From contig DATJXI010000218.1 in NCBI GenBank assembly GCA_035500275.1, positions 1-10,689 of the forward strand: DNA of 10,689 nt, given 5' to 3'. Position numbers and translations under genes: made by a program. The stretch comes from Roseiarcus sp035500275 (GTDB lineage: Bacteria; Pseudomonadota; Alphaproteobacteria; Rhizobiales; Beijerinckiaceae). The notes below the pieces were generated by a model. The model saw only the letters and a program-made list of their open reading frames with translations, had not been told where the DNA came from and ran no database searches. Positions 1 to 6,342 of the stretch are shown one piece after another. Numbering within the stretch: position 1 is the first letter of the stretch; each line of letters starts with the position of its first letter.

Positions 1-212
1 CGAAATACAATGCCGCCCTTCACCCGAAAGTCGTTTGCGCGCCTTACGGATGGTGGCAGGGGTGCGGCGAACTGGGCCTGCCGGGATATGATCCTTTGTC
101 GCCGAAGGGGGCCAACATCAATCTGATCATACCCAACACGCATATTGACCCGATCAGCGCTTCGGCGCCGCATCGCTCGCGACTATGTCGCCTATCGACA
201 GTGGAATGCTGA
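1..212 (+). CDS. Molybdopterin-dependent oxidoreductase, C-terminal fragment (cut by left edge)
   Basis: The frame beginning at base 3 is open from the left edge to a TGA at 210-212 and gives 69 residues, ending LCRLSTVEC. The peptide carries the pattern of the C-terminal molybdopterin-dinucleotide-binding domain of the DMSO-reductase superfamily (COG0243): a GWWQ segment, then LGLPGYDPLSP, GANINLII, and near the end DPISASAPHRSRLCR. Members are periplasmic or cytoplasmic bis-MGD enzymes acting on formate, nitrate, S- or N-oxides and similar substrates. The catalytic Mo ligand and Fe-S region are off the window, so the substrate cannot be named. There is no methionine in frame near the left edge, so the piece is clearly the tail of a longer gene. 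It converges with the zinc-ribbon gene across a 243-bp gap. The family call is fairly safe; the subfamily is unknown. Confidence 0.82.
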   Translation, partial: KYNAALHPKVVCAPYGWWQGCGELGLPGYDPLSPKGANINLIIPNTHIDPISASAPHRSRLCRLSTVEC

Positions 213-265
213 AGAGCGCCTGAGGCAATGTCGTCCGGTGCTCGGTCACTCCTCAAGCACGCCTT

Positions 266-283
266 GCGAATGCCGGCATTCGC
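266..283. terminator. Perfect 18-bp palindrome between convergent genes, possible bidirectional terminator
   Basis: Bases 266-274 (GCGAATGCC) are followed directly by their exact reverse complement at 275-283. A second inverted repeat, TCGGGC-G-GCCCGA, lies at 323-335. Both sit in the 243-bp gap (213-455) between the 3' ends of the molybdopterin oxidoreductase and the zinc-ribbon gene, where a two-way terminator would be expected. Neither has a T-run, and the first has no natural loop, so a protein-binding palindrome is an alternative. I see no gene in the rest of the gap. Confidence 0.4.
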
Positions 284-455
284 CTGTCGCGACGCTAGGC
301 AGGCCGTCGGCCGATGACTGCTTCGGGCGGCCCGAGGCCTTCCAGGTTGACCCGAGTCGTCCGCCCCGCCCATTCGCGACATGGCGCCTGGGCGCGAAGA
401 GTTGGATTTTGACCACTAGGATGCGTGATATTGCGAAGCTCATTTTAAGCGCGGC

Positions 456-752
456 TCATGAGCATCCGCCGCGATCGGCTTCAAAGTTTCCGCAGCCGCC
501 GCACACGAACGCGCCCGCCGCCTTGTCCCATAGCATCGGCTTCGGCGGAAAGGCGCAGCGGCACAGCGGATAGCCGAGATCGCGCGCGAGCTTGGCGTTG
601 GCGAGTTCGAGCGAACGCTCGGCTTCGTCGAGCGTCCGCCGGATCCGCTCTTTCTCAGCGTCCCTCGGCAGCAGGGTCAAGGCCAGGCGCAAGAGGTCGA
701 GGCCGGACTTTCCGGCGGAAATCCAGCCCGTCGCCTCGAAAGGGTCGATCAT
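456..752 (-). CDS. Small zinc-ribbon protein, 98 aa, function unknown
   Basis: The protein begins MIDPFEATGW and ends GGCS. Residues 11-30 form a hydrophobic stretch (about ISAGKSGLDLLRLALTLLP). Residues 31-58 are a charged helix rich in Glu, Arg and Ala. The C-terminal third holds CRC (C64, C66) and CGGC (C84, C87), a C-X-C...C-X2-C arrangement typical of a small zinc ribbon. I chose the ATG at 752 because AGGAG stands 6 nt upstream on the minus strand. An ATG two codons earlier (758) would overlap that site, and a longer frame to 821 has no ribosome site. Helix-plus-zinc-ribbon proteins of this size, with a similar LCxCxFPP segment, occur among prophage-associated hypotheticals as I recall them. 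That is a memory, not a search. The gene is divergent from the helix-turn-helix gene and may share its control. Confidence 0.7.
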   Translation of the reverse strand: MIDPFEATGWISAGKSGLDLLRLALTLLPRDAEKERIRRTLDEAERSLELANAKLARDLGYPLCRCAFPPKPMLWDKAAGAFVCGGCGNFEADRGGCS

Positions 753-879
753 CCCCATCTCCTGGAAATCGCTTGTATTTTGGCGGCGACAAGCCCGGCC
801 GCGCGCTTTCCTCTCTAACAATCTCTTTCCGAAAAGTCAAATCTATGATATCTATATTTCAGTTACGGAGAAATCGTTG
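753..879. promoter_or_regulatory. Divergent intergenic region with candidate -10 and ribosome sites
   Basis: This 127-bp spacer separates two head-to-head genes, and its right half is clearly more AT-rich than the surroundings. On the plus strand TATGAT at 844-849 and TATATT at 853-858 resemble -10 boxes, but no good -35 hexamer lies 16-18 bp upstream of either. A ribosome site ACGGAG (865-870) serves the ATG at 880. On the minus strand AGGAG precedes the ATG at 752. The promoter assignment is tentative; the ribosome sites are firm enough to fix both starts. Confidence 0.4.
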
Positions 880-1335
880 ATGCCGAATTTCGCCGACCCA
901 TCCGCGCCAAAACTTCCCATTCGGAAGCGCTCCACCAAGCGGGAGATGATGCTGCGCGACGCGCGCATCATGGATCGGCTCGCGGCCGGCCTTTCCATCG
1001 AGGAGCTCGCGGCGCGCGAAGGGATTTCGCCTCGCCGCGCGCGCGACCGCGTCTCGGCGATGCTCAAGCGCGAGGCGGCCAACCATCCGGCCGAATATGT
1101 CGAGCTGCAGATCCGCCGCCTGAGCGAGGCGCTGCTCGTCGCCTATAGCGCCATGGGCGGAGCGAACCTCGAGGCGGTCGACCGCGTGGTCAAAATTGTG
1201 CGGGAGCTCGACCGCTACTATTTCGGGCCGGGAGTTTTGCCCGCGTCGCTCATTAGGCCGCCCGCGCGCCCGCAAGCTAAGGAGGGGCAGCCGGCCGCGC
1301 CTCTCAAGCTCGCGGCGCCAGCGCCGGTCGCTTAA
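880..1335 (+). CDS. Helix-turn-helix protein, 151 aa, putative DNA-binding
   Basis: The start is the ATG at 880, preceded by ACGGAG about 10 nt upstream; the frame is open further upstream but there overlaps the divergent gene. Residues 16-27 are basic (RKRSTKRE). Residues 28-62 form a helix-turn-helix of the sigma-70 region 4 / LuxR type: RIMDRLAAGLSIEELAAREGIS, then PRRARDRVSAML as the likely recognition helix. Residues 72-115 are a second helical block (YVELQIRRLSEALLVAYSAM...VVKIVRELDRYYFG). The last 35 residues are a low-complexity Pro/Ala tail. The size and the second block recall hypothetical proteins common in alphaproteobacteria, some near phage genes. It could regulate itself and the divergent zinc-ribbon gene, or be a phage packaging-like small subunit. 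Neither is shown by the sequence. Confidence 0.75.
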   Translation: MPNFADPSAPKLPIRKRSTKREMMLRDARIMDRLAAGLSIEELAAREGISPRRARDRVSAMLKREAANHPAEYVELQIRRLSEALLVAYSAMGGANLEAVDRVVKIVRELDRYYFGPGVLPASLIRPPARPQAKEGQPAAPLKLAAPAPVA

Positions 1336-1409
1336 GGCGCTCCCGTTGCAGGCCGCGATGACGCTAATGCTGGCCCCAAGCGCCTCAAATCATTGAATCC
1401 CAACGCTAA

Positions 1410-1430
1410 GAGCGGGAAAGGCTACCGCTC
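1410..1430. terminator. Weak hairpin at the convergent ends of the HTH gene and the secretion operon
   Basis: GAGCGG (1410-1415) pairs with CCGCTC (1425-1430) across a 9-nt loop that includes the stop codon of the membrane fusion gene. There is no T-run. The 86-bp gap 1336-1421 also has GGCGCT (1336-1341) matching AGCGCC (1379-1384). One of these may end transcription from one or both sides. Confidence 0.25.
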
Positions 1431-2915
1431 CCGCATCGCCTTCGAGGCGACTTCGACGAGCGGCGAGAAGAGATATTCGAGCAGGCGGCGCGAGCCCGTC
1501 TTGAGTTCCACCGTCACCTCCATGCCCGAGGTCAGGGGCTGGGGCGACCCGTCCACCATGATGCTCGACGTCTCCGGCTCGAGCTCGACGGCGAAGACGA
1601 GGTTTTGCGTCCGCTCCGCGCCGGCGAAGGCGGACGTTTTCGGCCCGTGCGCCGGATCGCCCTCGATGGCGCTTGCGTCCGGCGCGGGGATCGCGTCCTT
1701 GGCGATGCGGACAACGCGCGCCTTGATCGAGCCGTAGCGGGTGAAGGGGAAGGACTCGATCTTCACCACCGCCTCCTGACCGTGGCTCACGAAGCCGATG
1801 TCGCGATTGAGCACATACGCCTCGATCTCGAGCTTCGAATCCTGCGGCACGACGCGCATGATCTCCTGCCCGCTGGTCACGACCTGCCCGACACTGGCGA
1901 TGACGGACGACTGCACTCGTCCCGCGATTGGCGCCCGCAAGGTCAGATGATCGACCGCCGCCCTCGCCTTGGCGAGGCGCTGGCGCGTGTCCTCGATGCG
2001 CCGCTCGGCGTCGCTGAGTTTCTGCGCGTCATCCGAAAGGAAGGTCTGCACGGCCTTTTCGGAATCGCGCGCAATGACGTTGAGCCCGGTCGTGAGCGAC
2101 GCCAGCTGGCCTTCCTGCATGGCAAGCTGCGTCTGCTGGTATTGCAGCGTCTCCGTCGCGTCGATGACGGCCGCCTTCGCTCCCGCCTTCACCTCGACGA
2201 GCTTCGTGCGCATGTCGACGCGCTCCTGCAGCGTCGCGATGAGGTTCTTCTGGGTCGCGATGGTCTCCATGAGCCGGTCGCGCTCGGCGGCCTTCTGGGC
2301 GCGCTGGGCTTCGAACGAGGCGAGCTGGGCGGCGAGCTGCCCAAGGTCGGCAGCCAGCACCTGCTCCTCGCGCCCCCGCAGCTCGGGCGGCGTTTCGGCT
2401 GGCCAGACAATCTGAGGGACCGGCGAGAGCGCATGCGCCTTCGCGTCCTGGATGGCCGAGCGCCTCCGGATCGCTTCAGCCTCCGCGGAAGCGAGATCGG
2501 CCTCGGCCGCTCGGACGTCCGCCTCGGCGGCCGCGCGGTCGAGCTCCACCAGAACGTCGCCTGCCTTGACGGACGCGCCGTTGGAGACGTGGATGACCGC
2601 GACCCTGCCGGTTTCGACCGGCTCGATCACCTTGACGCGTCCCGTCGGCTGGAATTTGCCTTGCGCCGCGGCGATGATGTCGACGCGGCCGAAATAGGCC
2701 CAGGCGATCGCGACCGCGACGAGCCCGCAGATGAGCCAGAGGAAGGCAAGTCTCACCGGCGAGGCCGGCGTCTCGAGGATTTCCAGCGCGGGCGCCAGGA
2801 ACTCACGGTCAGACAGGTTCTGGCTCGGCGCCTTCACAAGCGCGAGCGCGCGCGACAGCGCCTGTTTCGGCGGAGCGGGTTGAACGGGATCGATGACAGC
2901 GTCGATCTTCGTCAT
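1422..2915 (-). CDS. Type I secretion membrane fusion protein, HlyD family (497 aa)
   Basis: This is the periplasmic adaptor of a type I secretion system. It links the inner-membrane ABC transporter to a TolC-type outer-membrane channel. Residues 1-53 are cytoplasmic. Residues 54-74 are a single membrane helix (VRLAFLWLICGLVAVAIAWAY). Residues 90-126 are the first half of a lipoyl/beta-barrel domain (GRVKVIEPVETGRV...GDVLVELD). Residues 127-325 are long heptad-rich helices forming the coiled-coil hairpin. The second lipoyl half follows (LTLRAPIAGRVQSSVIASVGQVVTSGQ), then a beta-barrel, and the end LLEYLFSPLVEVASKAMRER is typical of HlyD/LapC-type proteins. The length is normal for the family. 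GGAG lies 8 nt upstream of the ATG at 2915. That ATG overlaps the stop of the ABC gene as ATGA, so translation is probably coupled and the two products made together. Confidence 0.93.
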   Translation of the reverse strand: MTKIDAVIDPVQPAPPKQALSRALALVKAPSQNLSDREFLAPALEILETPASPVRLAFLWLICGLVAVAIAWAYFGRVDIIAAAQGKFQPTGRVKVIEPVETGRVAVIHVSNGASVKAGDVLVELDRAAAEADVRAAEADLASAEAEAIRRRSAIQDAKAHALSPVPQIVWPAETPPELRGREEQVLAADLGQLAAQLASFEAQRAQKAAERDRLMETIATQKNLIATLQERVDMRTKLVEVKAGAKAAVIDATETLQYQQTQLAMQEGQLASLTTGLNVIARDSEKAVQTFLSDDAQKLSDAERRIEDTRQRLAKARAAVDHLTLRAPIAGRVQSSVIASVGQVVTSGQEIMRVVPQDSKLEIEAYVLNRDIGFVSHGQEAVVKIESFPFTRYGSIKARVVRIAKDAIPAPDASAIEGDPAHGPKTSAFAGAERTQNLVFAVELEPETSSIMVDGSPQPLTSGMEVTVELKTGSRRLLEYLFSPLVEVASKAMRER

Positions 2916-5080
2916 GACGCCAACTCCGACGGTTGGCTCTGCAGCCCCCAGAGATAGGAGTAGAGGCCGCCGGGACGGCGGATGAGCTCCGCGTGCGTCC
3001 CGACTTCTACGATGCGCCCCTCGTTCATGCCGACGATGCGGTTGCAGCTCCTCACGGCGGCAAGCCGGTGGGCAATGATAATGACCGTGCGGTCCTTCAC
3101 GATGCGGCGCATGTTGCGCTGGATGATGCGCTCGCTCTCATAGTCAAGCGCCGACGTCGCCTCGTCTAGGATGAGGATACGCGGATCGGTCGCGAGGGCG
3201 CGGGCGATGGCGATGCGCTGGCGCTGCCCGCCGGAGAGATTGGCGCCGCGCTCCTCGACCATGGTGTCGTAGCCTTCGGGGAGCTTGTCGATGAACTCGT
3301 CGGCGCCGGCGAGGCGAGCGATCTCGATCACCCGCGCGCGCGACATGGCCGGATAGGCGAAGGCGATGTTCTCGTGGATTGTGCGGTTGAACAGCAGGTT
3401 CTCCTGGAGCACGACGCCGATGTGACTCCTGAGCCACGCTGGATCGACCTGACTCAAGTCCGCGCCGTCGAGCACGACTTGGCCCTGGCTGGGCAAGTAA
3501 AGGCGCTGGACGAGCTTGGTCAGCGTCGACTTGCCCGAGCCCGACGGCCCGACAATGCCAATCGTCTCGCCCGGCTGGATCAAGAGCGAGATGTCCTTCA
3601 GGACGTCAGGCCCGCTCTGGCGGTAGCGAAAGCTCACGTTGCGCAACTCGATCGCGCCGCGCGGCGTCGGCAGGACGAGCCGCGTCGACGGCGCCGGCTC
3701 GGGCGCGGCGTTGAGGATGTCGCCGAGCCGCTCGATCGAGATCTGCACCTGCTGGAAGTCCTGCCAGATCTGCGAGAGGCGCAGGATCGGCTGCACGGCC
3801 TGAGAGGCGATCATGTTGAAGGCGACGAGCGCGCCGACAGTGAGCTCGCCGTCGATGACCGCCTTGGCGCCGAACAGGAGCAGCGCCGCGGTGGAGAGCT
3901 TGCTCACGTACTGGATGCCGAGCTGCCCGCCGGAGCCCAGCATCGTCGCGGCGAAGCTCGTCTTCACGTAAGCGGCAAGCTTCTCCTCCCATTGCGCCCG
4001 CATGATCGGCTCGACGGCGGCCGCCTTGACCGTGTTGACCCCGACGATCGTCTCGACGAGGAACTGCTGGCTCGCCGCGCCGCGGTTGAATTTCTCGTTG
4101 ACGAGGGCGCGCAACGGCGGCCGCACGCCAAACCCGATCAGTATGTAGAGGGGCACGAAGGCGAGCGCGATGAGCGTCAGCGTCCAGGAATAGGCGAACA
4201 ACACCGCGATGAAGACGAAGGTGAAGAAAAGGTCGATCGCAGAGAAGAGTCCCTGCCCGGTGAGGAAGCTGCGGATGGTCTCGAGCTCGCGCACGCGCGC
4301 GACCGTCTGGCCCGCCGGCCGGCTTTCGAAATAGCTCATCGGCAGGCGCAAGAGATGCGCGAACAGACGTTGGCCGAGCTCGACGTCAATGCGGTTCGTC
4401 GTGTGCGACAGCGCATAGGTCCGCAAATATTGCAGCGCGACGTCAAAGAGGCCGACGATGACGAGGCCGGCGATGAGCACGAACAGCGTCTCGTAGCCGT
4501 GGTGGGTCAGCACCTTGTCCACGATGACCTGGAAGAAGAGCGGCGTCGTCAGCGCGAAAATCTGGACGAAGAGCGAGGCCGCCAGCACGTGCGAGAGCGG
4601 ATGGCGGTAGCGCCAGATCGTGGGCAAGAACCAGCGGAAGCCGAAGACGCTGGGGCTCACGCCGGCGCCGCCGACGCGGCGGGCGACCAGGAGCGCCTGC
4701 CCGCCGGTTTCCTCGACCAGTTCGTCGAGGGAAGTCTCGGTCGCGCCGTGGCTGATCGGATCGATGAGACGGCAGAGGCCCGAGGAACCGCGCCCGCCGT
4801 AAATGTAAAGAGCGCCGCTTCTCAGCCGGACGATCGCGGGCGTCGGCAAGCGGGCGAAGCGGCGGGCGCTCGCGCCGCTGATGAGCCGCGCCTTCATGCC
4901 GATGACATGGGCGGCGCGGATCAGATCGAATTCGTCGGCCTCTTTATCGCCGAGGGCGAGCTCGCGCGCCAGTTGCATCGGATCGGCGCCGATCCGGTAA
5001 TAGGCGGCGATTCCACAGAGGGCTCGAAGTCCGGCGTCGATGGGGGTTGGGTCGCCGAAGGGCGGTGCGGTCGGCTTCAT
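2912..5080 (-). CDS. Type I secretion ABC transporter, HlyB-like, with degenerate C39-like domain (722 aa)
   Basis: This is an inner-membrane ATPase that exports a protein directly out of the cell with its HlyD and TolC partners. Residues 13-135 are a C39 peptidase-like domain. The position of the catalytic Cys is Ala16 (IDAGLRAL instead of xDCGxxAL), the oxyanion Gln is absent, and the usual His is replaced in GALYIY (89-94). The domain therefore cannot cleave, as in HlyB. Residues 155-450 are the six-helix exporter domain. Residues 475-720 are the nucleotide-binding domain: Walker A GPSGSGKST (511-519), Q-loop Q559, signature LSGGQ (615-619), Walker B ILILDE (635-640), D-loop SALD, H-loop H671. 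The ATG at 5080 (AAGG 10 nt upstream) is preferred because it places the C39-like domain at the N-terminus as usual; a GTG at 5158 would add 26 unrelated residues. The likely substrate type is an uncleaved RTX protein with a C-terminal signal, not a double-glycine peptide. No such gene is in the window. Confidence 0.93.
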   Translation of the reverse strand: MKPTAPPFGDPTPIDAGLRALCGIAAYYRIGADPMQLARELALGDKEADEFDLIRAAHVIGMKARLISGASARRFARLPTPAIVRLRSGALYIYGGRGSSGLCRLIDPISHGATETSLDELVEETGGQALLVARRVGGAGVSPSVFGFRWFLPTIWRYRHPLSHVLAASLFVQIFALTTPLFFQVIVDKVLTHHGYETLFVLIAGLVIVGLFDVALQYLRTYALSHTTNRIDVELGQRLFAHLLRLPMSYFESRPAGQTVARVRELETIRSFLTGQGLFSAIDLFFTFVFIAVLFAYSWTLTLIALAFVPLYILIGFGVRPPLRALVNEKFNRGAASQQFLVETIVGVNTVKAAAVEPIMRAQWEEKLAAYVKTSFAATMLGSGGQLGIQYVSKLSTAALLLFGAKAVIDGELTVGALVAFNMIASQAVQPILRLSQIWQDFQQVQISIERLGDILNAAPEPAPSTRLVLPTPRGAIELRNVSFRYRQSGPDVLKDISLLIQPGETIGIVGPSGSGKSTLTKLVQRLYLPSQGQVVLDGADLSQVDPAWLRSHIGVVLQENLLFNRTIHENIAFAYPAMSRARVIEIARLAGADEFIDKLPEGYDTMVEERGANLSGGQRQRIAIARALATDPRILILDEATSALDYESERIIQRNMRRIVKDRTVIIIAHRLAAVRSCNRIVGMNEGRIVEVGTHAELIRRPGGLYSYLWGLQSQPSELAS

Positions 5081-5166
5081 GCAGTAACTACCTTCTCGCG
5101 CAGCCGTAAACAATTGCGGCTCGCGCGGTTTTCTACTCACCGATGGCTGCGCTCGCACGACTGCTT

Positions 5167-5221
5167 CCCCCAGCCTCCATGCGAGGGGCGCACTATCGGG
5201 GGAAAACTTGCAGAAAGCAAG
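5167..5221 (-). promoter_or_regulatory. Structured 5' leader of the secretion operon, terminator-like hairpin
   Basis: Read on the minus strand, CTTGC-TTTCT-GCAAG (5221-5207) is followed directly by TTTT, the layout of a weak rho-independent terminator. Just downstream CCCCC (5202-5198) can pair with GGGGG (5171-5167), enclosing a second small stem CCTC/GAGG (5186-5183 with 5177-5174). Both lie 87-141 nt upstream of the ABC transporter start, so they would be in its leader if the promoter is in the AT-rich stretch at 5222-5345. Attenuation is possible, but the stems are short. Confidence 0.3.
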
Positions 5222-5247
5222 TCACAGAGTAGACGAAAATTAGTAAG

Positions 5248-5260
5248 TTGTTGACAACAA
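5248..5260. repeat. 13-bp palindrome TTGTTG-A-CAACAA, candidate operator
   Basis: A perfect 6-bp inverted repeat with a single central base sits about 170 bp upstream of the secretion operon, within the most AT-rich part of the window (5222-5345). The position suits an operator or a site overlapping a promoter. On the minus strand TTGCAT (5269-5264) and TTGTCA (5257-5252) could act as -35 elements, but no convincing -10 follows at 16-18 bp. No regulator for it is identifiable. Confidence 0.3.
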
Positions 5261-5361
5261 ATGCAAAAGGGAGGCTACTGCAAAGAAAGGCGCATATTTC
5301 CCCTGCGTAATCGGTTTTTATATTGCAACACCAGTAATCGACAAGCGACTATCTTGCGTTG

Positions 5362-5406
5362 TGTCAACTTTTGTATCTGTGAAAACCAGAGGTCAACTTT
5401 CGTATC
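5362..5406. repeat. Pair of 15-bp direct repeats GTCAACTTTYGTATC, possible insertion-sequence end remnant
   Basis: GTCAACTTTTGTATC at 5363-5377 recurs as GTCAACTTTCGTATC at 5392-5406: 14 of 15 bases match and the starts are 29 bp apart. The first copy is preceded by T, giving a TGTCAA end. Insertion sequences of the IS21 family begin with TG and commonly carry several repeats of their terminal sequence near each end as transposase-binding sites, so this could be a solo end left by a deleted element. I find no transposase reading frame and no matching inverted end nearby. A regulator-binding pair is the alternative. Confidence 0.35.
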
Positions 5407-5764
5407 GCCCGCGAACGGCTGGCATGTCTCGTCGTAGGACGAAGCGTCGGGGGGAGGGACAAACTTTACCTGCGCGATTTTGGTTTATGCAGCCAACTTA
5501 CTGTGACGGAAAAACGCTAGGAAAGAACCTGGACTCGATGCCGCGGCGCGGTCAGGGCAAGAATCGGTCGATCGTCACCGTTGAAATTCAGCGCAACGCC
5601 GAATTCGCGTAAAGGTTGTATTCCGGCGTGCGGCAGGAGGGGTCAGCGGGCGAGTCGCTGCAAGTCGAGACTTGCGCTCCCGTAAGTTAACGCCCGTTTG
5701 CTCTACAACAAACGTCAAGTGATAATTTTATGTCCGCGGGCCTCGAAATTAGGTTCTCATCATT

Positions 5765-5784
5765 CGAGTCGCCTCGAGTCGCCT
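5765..5784. repeat. 10-bp tandem repeat, two copies of CGAGTCGCCT
   Basis: CGAGTCGCCT at 5765-5774 is repeated without a gap at 5775-5784. It lies in the gene-free region and has no evident role; replication slippage is enough to explain it. Confidence 0.6.
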
Positions 5785-5960
5785 CAACATAAATGGGGGG
5801 TCATTCTTGCTCAGCGGGTTATCGAGTGCTGGTCTTCAGCGCGCGATGGCGCTCTGGCGCGGGCTTCGAGGGCGGAACGCGTTTTGACGCCGCGCGACAA
5901 ACAGGATGAGAATCGTCATCGGCTGTGGCAGCGAAGGATGTAGCCCCCGTAGCCGCCGCA

Positions 5961-5992
5961 GCCGACGACGTCGGCGCCTCCCCGGAGGCGCC
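5961..5992 (-). terminator. Two overlapping strong hairpins downstream of the 60-aa reading frame
   Basis: GGCGCCTC (5973-5980), a CCCG loop and GAGGCGCC (5985-5992) form a perfect 8-bp GC stem. GCCGAC-GAC-GTCGGC (5961-5975) forms a second perfect stem that overlaps the first by three bases, so the two compete. They begin 18 bp past the stop codon of the small minus-strand gene at 6010, the usual place for a terminator. There is no T-run, so termination would be weak or factor-assisted. Confidence 0.45.
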
Positions 5993-6009
5993 GGGGAAGC
6001 CGGGTCGCT

Positions 6010-6192
6010 CTACTCGGCCGGTTCTCGGCTTGGGCGGAGCAAAGTCCAGATCTCGCCGCTCATGTCGACGAGATGGAATCCGCGGCGGACGAGTTCGCTG
6101 AACGTGGTGGCGTCCTCGGCGCGCACAGTGGCCCACGAACAAGGCTCGGCGTCCTTGATCTTATCGAAGTTCTGCAAGTCGAAGTGTTGCAT
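6010..6192 (-). CDS. Possible small protein, 60 aa, function unknown
   Basis: The frame starts at an ATG (6192), MQHFDLQNFDKIKDAEP, and ends at TAG. I favour it as real because its composition is that of a folded soluble protein: mixed acidic and basic residues, alternating hydrophobics and a segment GFHLVDMSGEIWTLLRP that reads like paired beta strands. The other five frames here are Arg/Ser/Pro-rich. It has no signal peptide, membrane helix or double-glycine leader, and a single Cys (C18). The ribosome site is poor (only GAG about 9 nt upstream). It lies 150 bp downstream of the Nfn-like gene on the same strand and is followed by strong hairpins, so it could be the last gene of the redox operon or a separate unit. 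I recognise no family. Confidence 0.5.
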   Translation of the reverse strand: MQHFDLQNFDKIKDAEPCSWATVRAEDATTFSELVRRGFHLVDMSGEIWTLLRPSREPAE

Positions 6193-6211
6193 CGGCCATT
6201 TCTCATCGCCT

Positions 6212-6226
6212 CGCCCCTTTCGGGCG
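6212..6226 (-). promoter_or_regulatory. Small hairpin and repeats just upstream of the 60-aa frame
   Basis: CGCCC and GGGCG pair around a 5-nt loop, 20 nt upstream of the ATG at 6192. The hairpin is flanked by two direct copies of CTCATCGC on the plus strand (6202-6209 and 6231-6238), the right one followed by TGAG to give a second inverted repeat. It could affect translation of the small gene; this is a weak call. Confidence 0.2.
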
Positions 6227-6280
6227 AATCCTCATCGCGTGAGAATGCCTAGCACACTTTGCTGCACTGCACCATACAAT

Positions 6281-6313
6281 GCTGCTATGCAGCGCGCGCA
6301 GGCGGCGGCGCCT
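6281..6313 (-). terminator. Hairpins 30-60 bp downstream of the Nfn-like gene
   Basis: GCTGC-TAT-GCAGC (6281-6293) and AGGCG-GCGG-CGCCT (6300-6313) are perfect short stems in the 150-bp gap between the Nfn-like gene and the 60-aa frame. GCGCGC at 6292-6297 and 6321-6326 can form an outer stem around the second. On the minus strand the first stem is followed by ATTGTAT, the nearest thing to a T-rich tail. They may end or reduce transcription of the redox operon. Confidence 0.35.
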
Positions 6314-6342
6314 CGAGCAAGCGCGCGAACCGGCGGGCTCGG

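Larger units (their letters stand above)
5081..6009. other. Long intergenic region without a supported gene (~930 bp)
   Basis: No frame here has both a ribosome site and protein-like composition. The left part (5222-5345) is AT-rich and probably holds the promoter of the secretion operon. The middle (5361-5620) has the direct repeats and a plus-strand open frame whose product is basic and patternless. Around 5640-5750 there are small inverted repeats, CAAGT-CGAG-ACTTG and CGTTTG...CAAACG, followed by an AT-rich patch. The right part returns to high GC and ends in strong hairpins. The mixed base composition suggests decayed mobile or rearranged DNA. Confidence 0.5.

Noticed and set aside
145..573. 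Plus-strand open frame of 142 codons after the molybdopterin gene
   Set aside because: It overlaps the true end of the molybdopterin gene in another frame and then runs antisense to the zinc-ribbon gene; the product is not protein-like.
1605..2957. Long plus-strand open frame (450 codons) opposite the membrane fusion gene
   Set aside because: It is antisense to a clear HlyD-family protein. Its product is Arg/Asp/Leu-rich with no domain, an artefact of high-GC codon bias.
5081..5158. GTG start at 5158 for the ABC transporter
   Set aside because: It would add 26 unrelated residues before the C39-like domain. The ATG at 5080 fits the family's N-terminus and has a nearby AAGG.
3374..5254. Long plus-strand open frame (626 codons) opposite the ABC transporter
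   Set aside because: The opposite strand encodes a complete ABC exporter with all motifs. The antisense product is low-complexity, rich in Arg, Glu and Asp.
5361..5612. Plus-strand open frame of 83 codons in the gene-free region
   Set aside because: It starts at a GTG within the direct repeats, lacks a ribosome site, and gives a basic patternless product.
5630..5720. Possible tRNA or small structured RNA from several short inverted repeats
   Set aside because: The stems do not make a cloverleaf and there is no TTC-loop or anticodon arm.
6193..6342. Sigma-54 (GG-N10-GC) promoter in the gap below the Nfn-like gene
   Set aside because: The nearest candidate, around GGTGCAGTGCAGC on the minus strand, has a 9-bp gap and otherwise a poor match.
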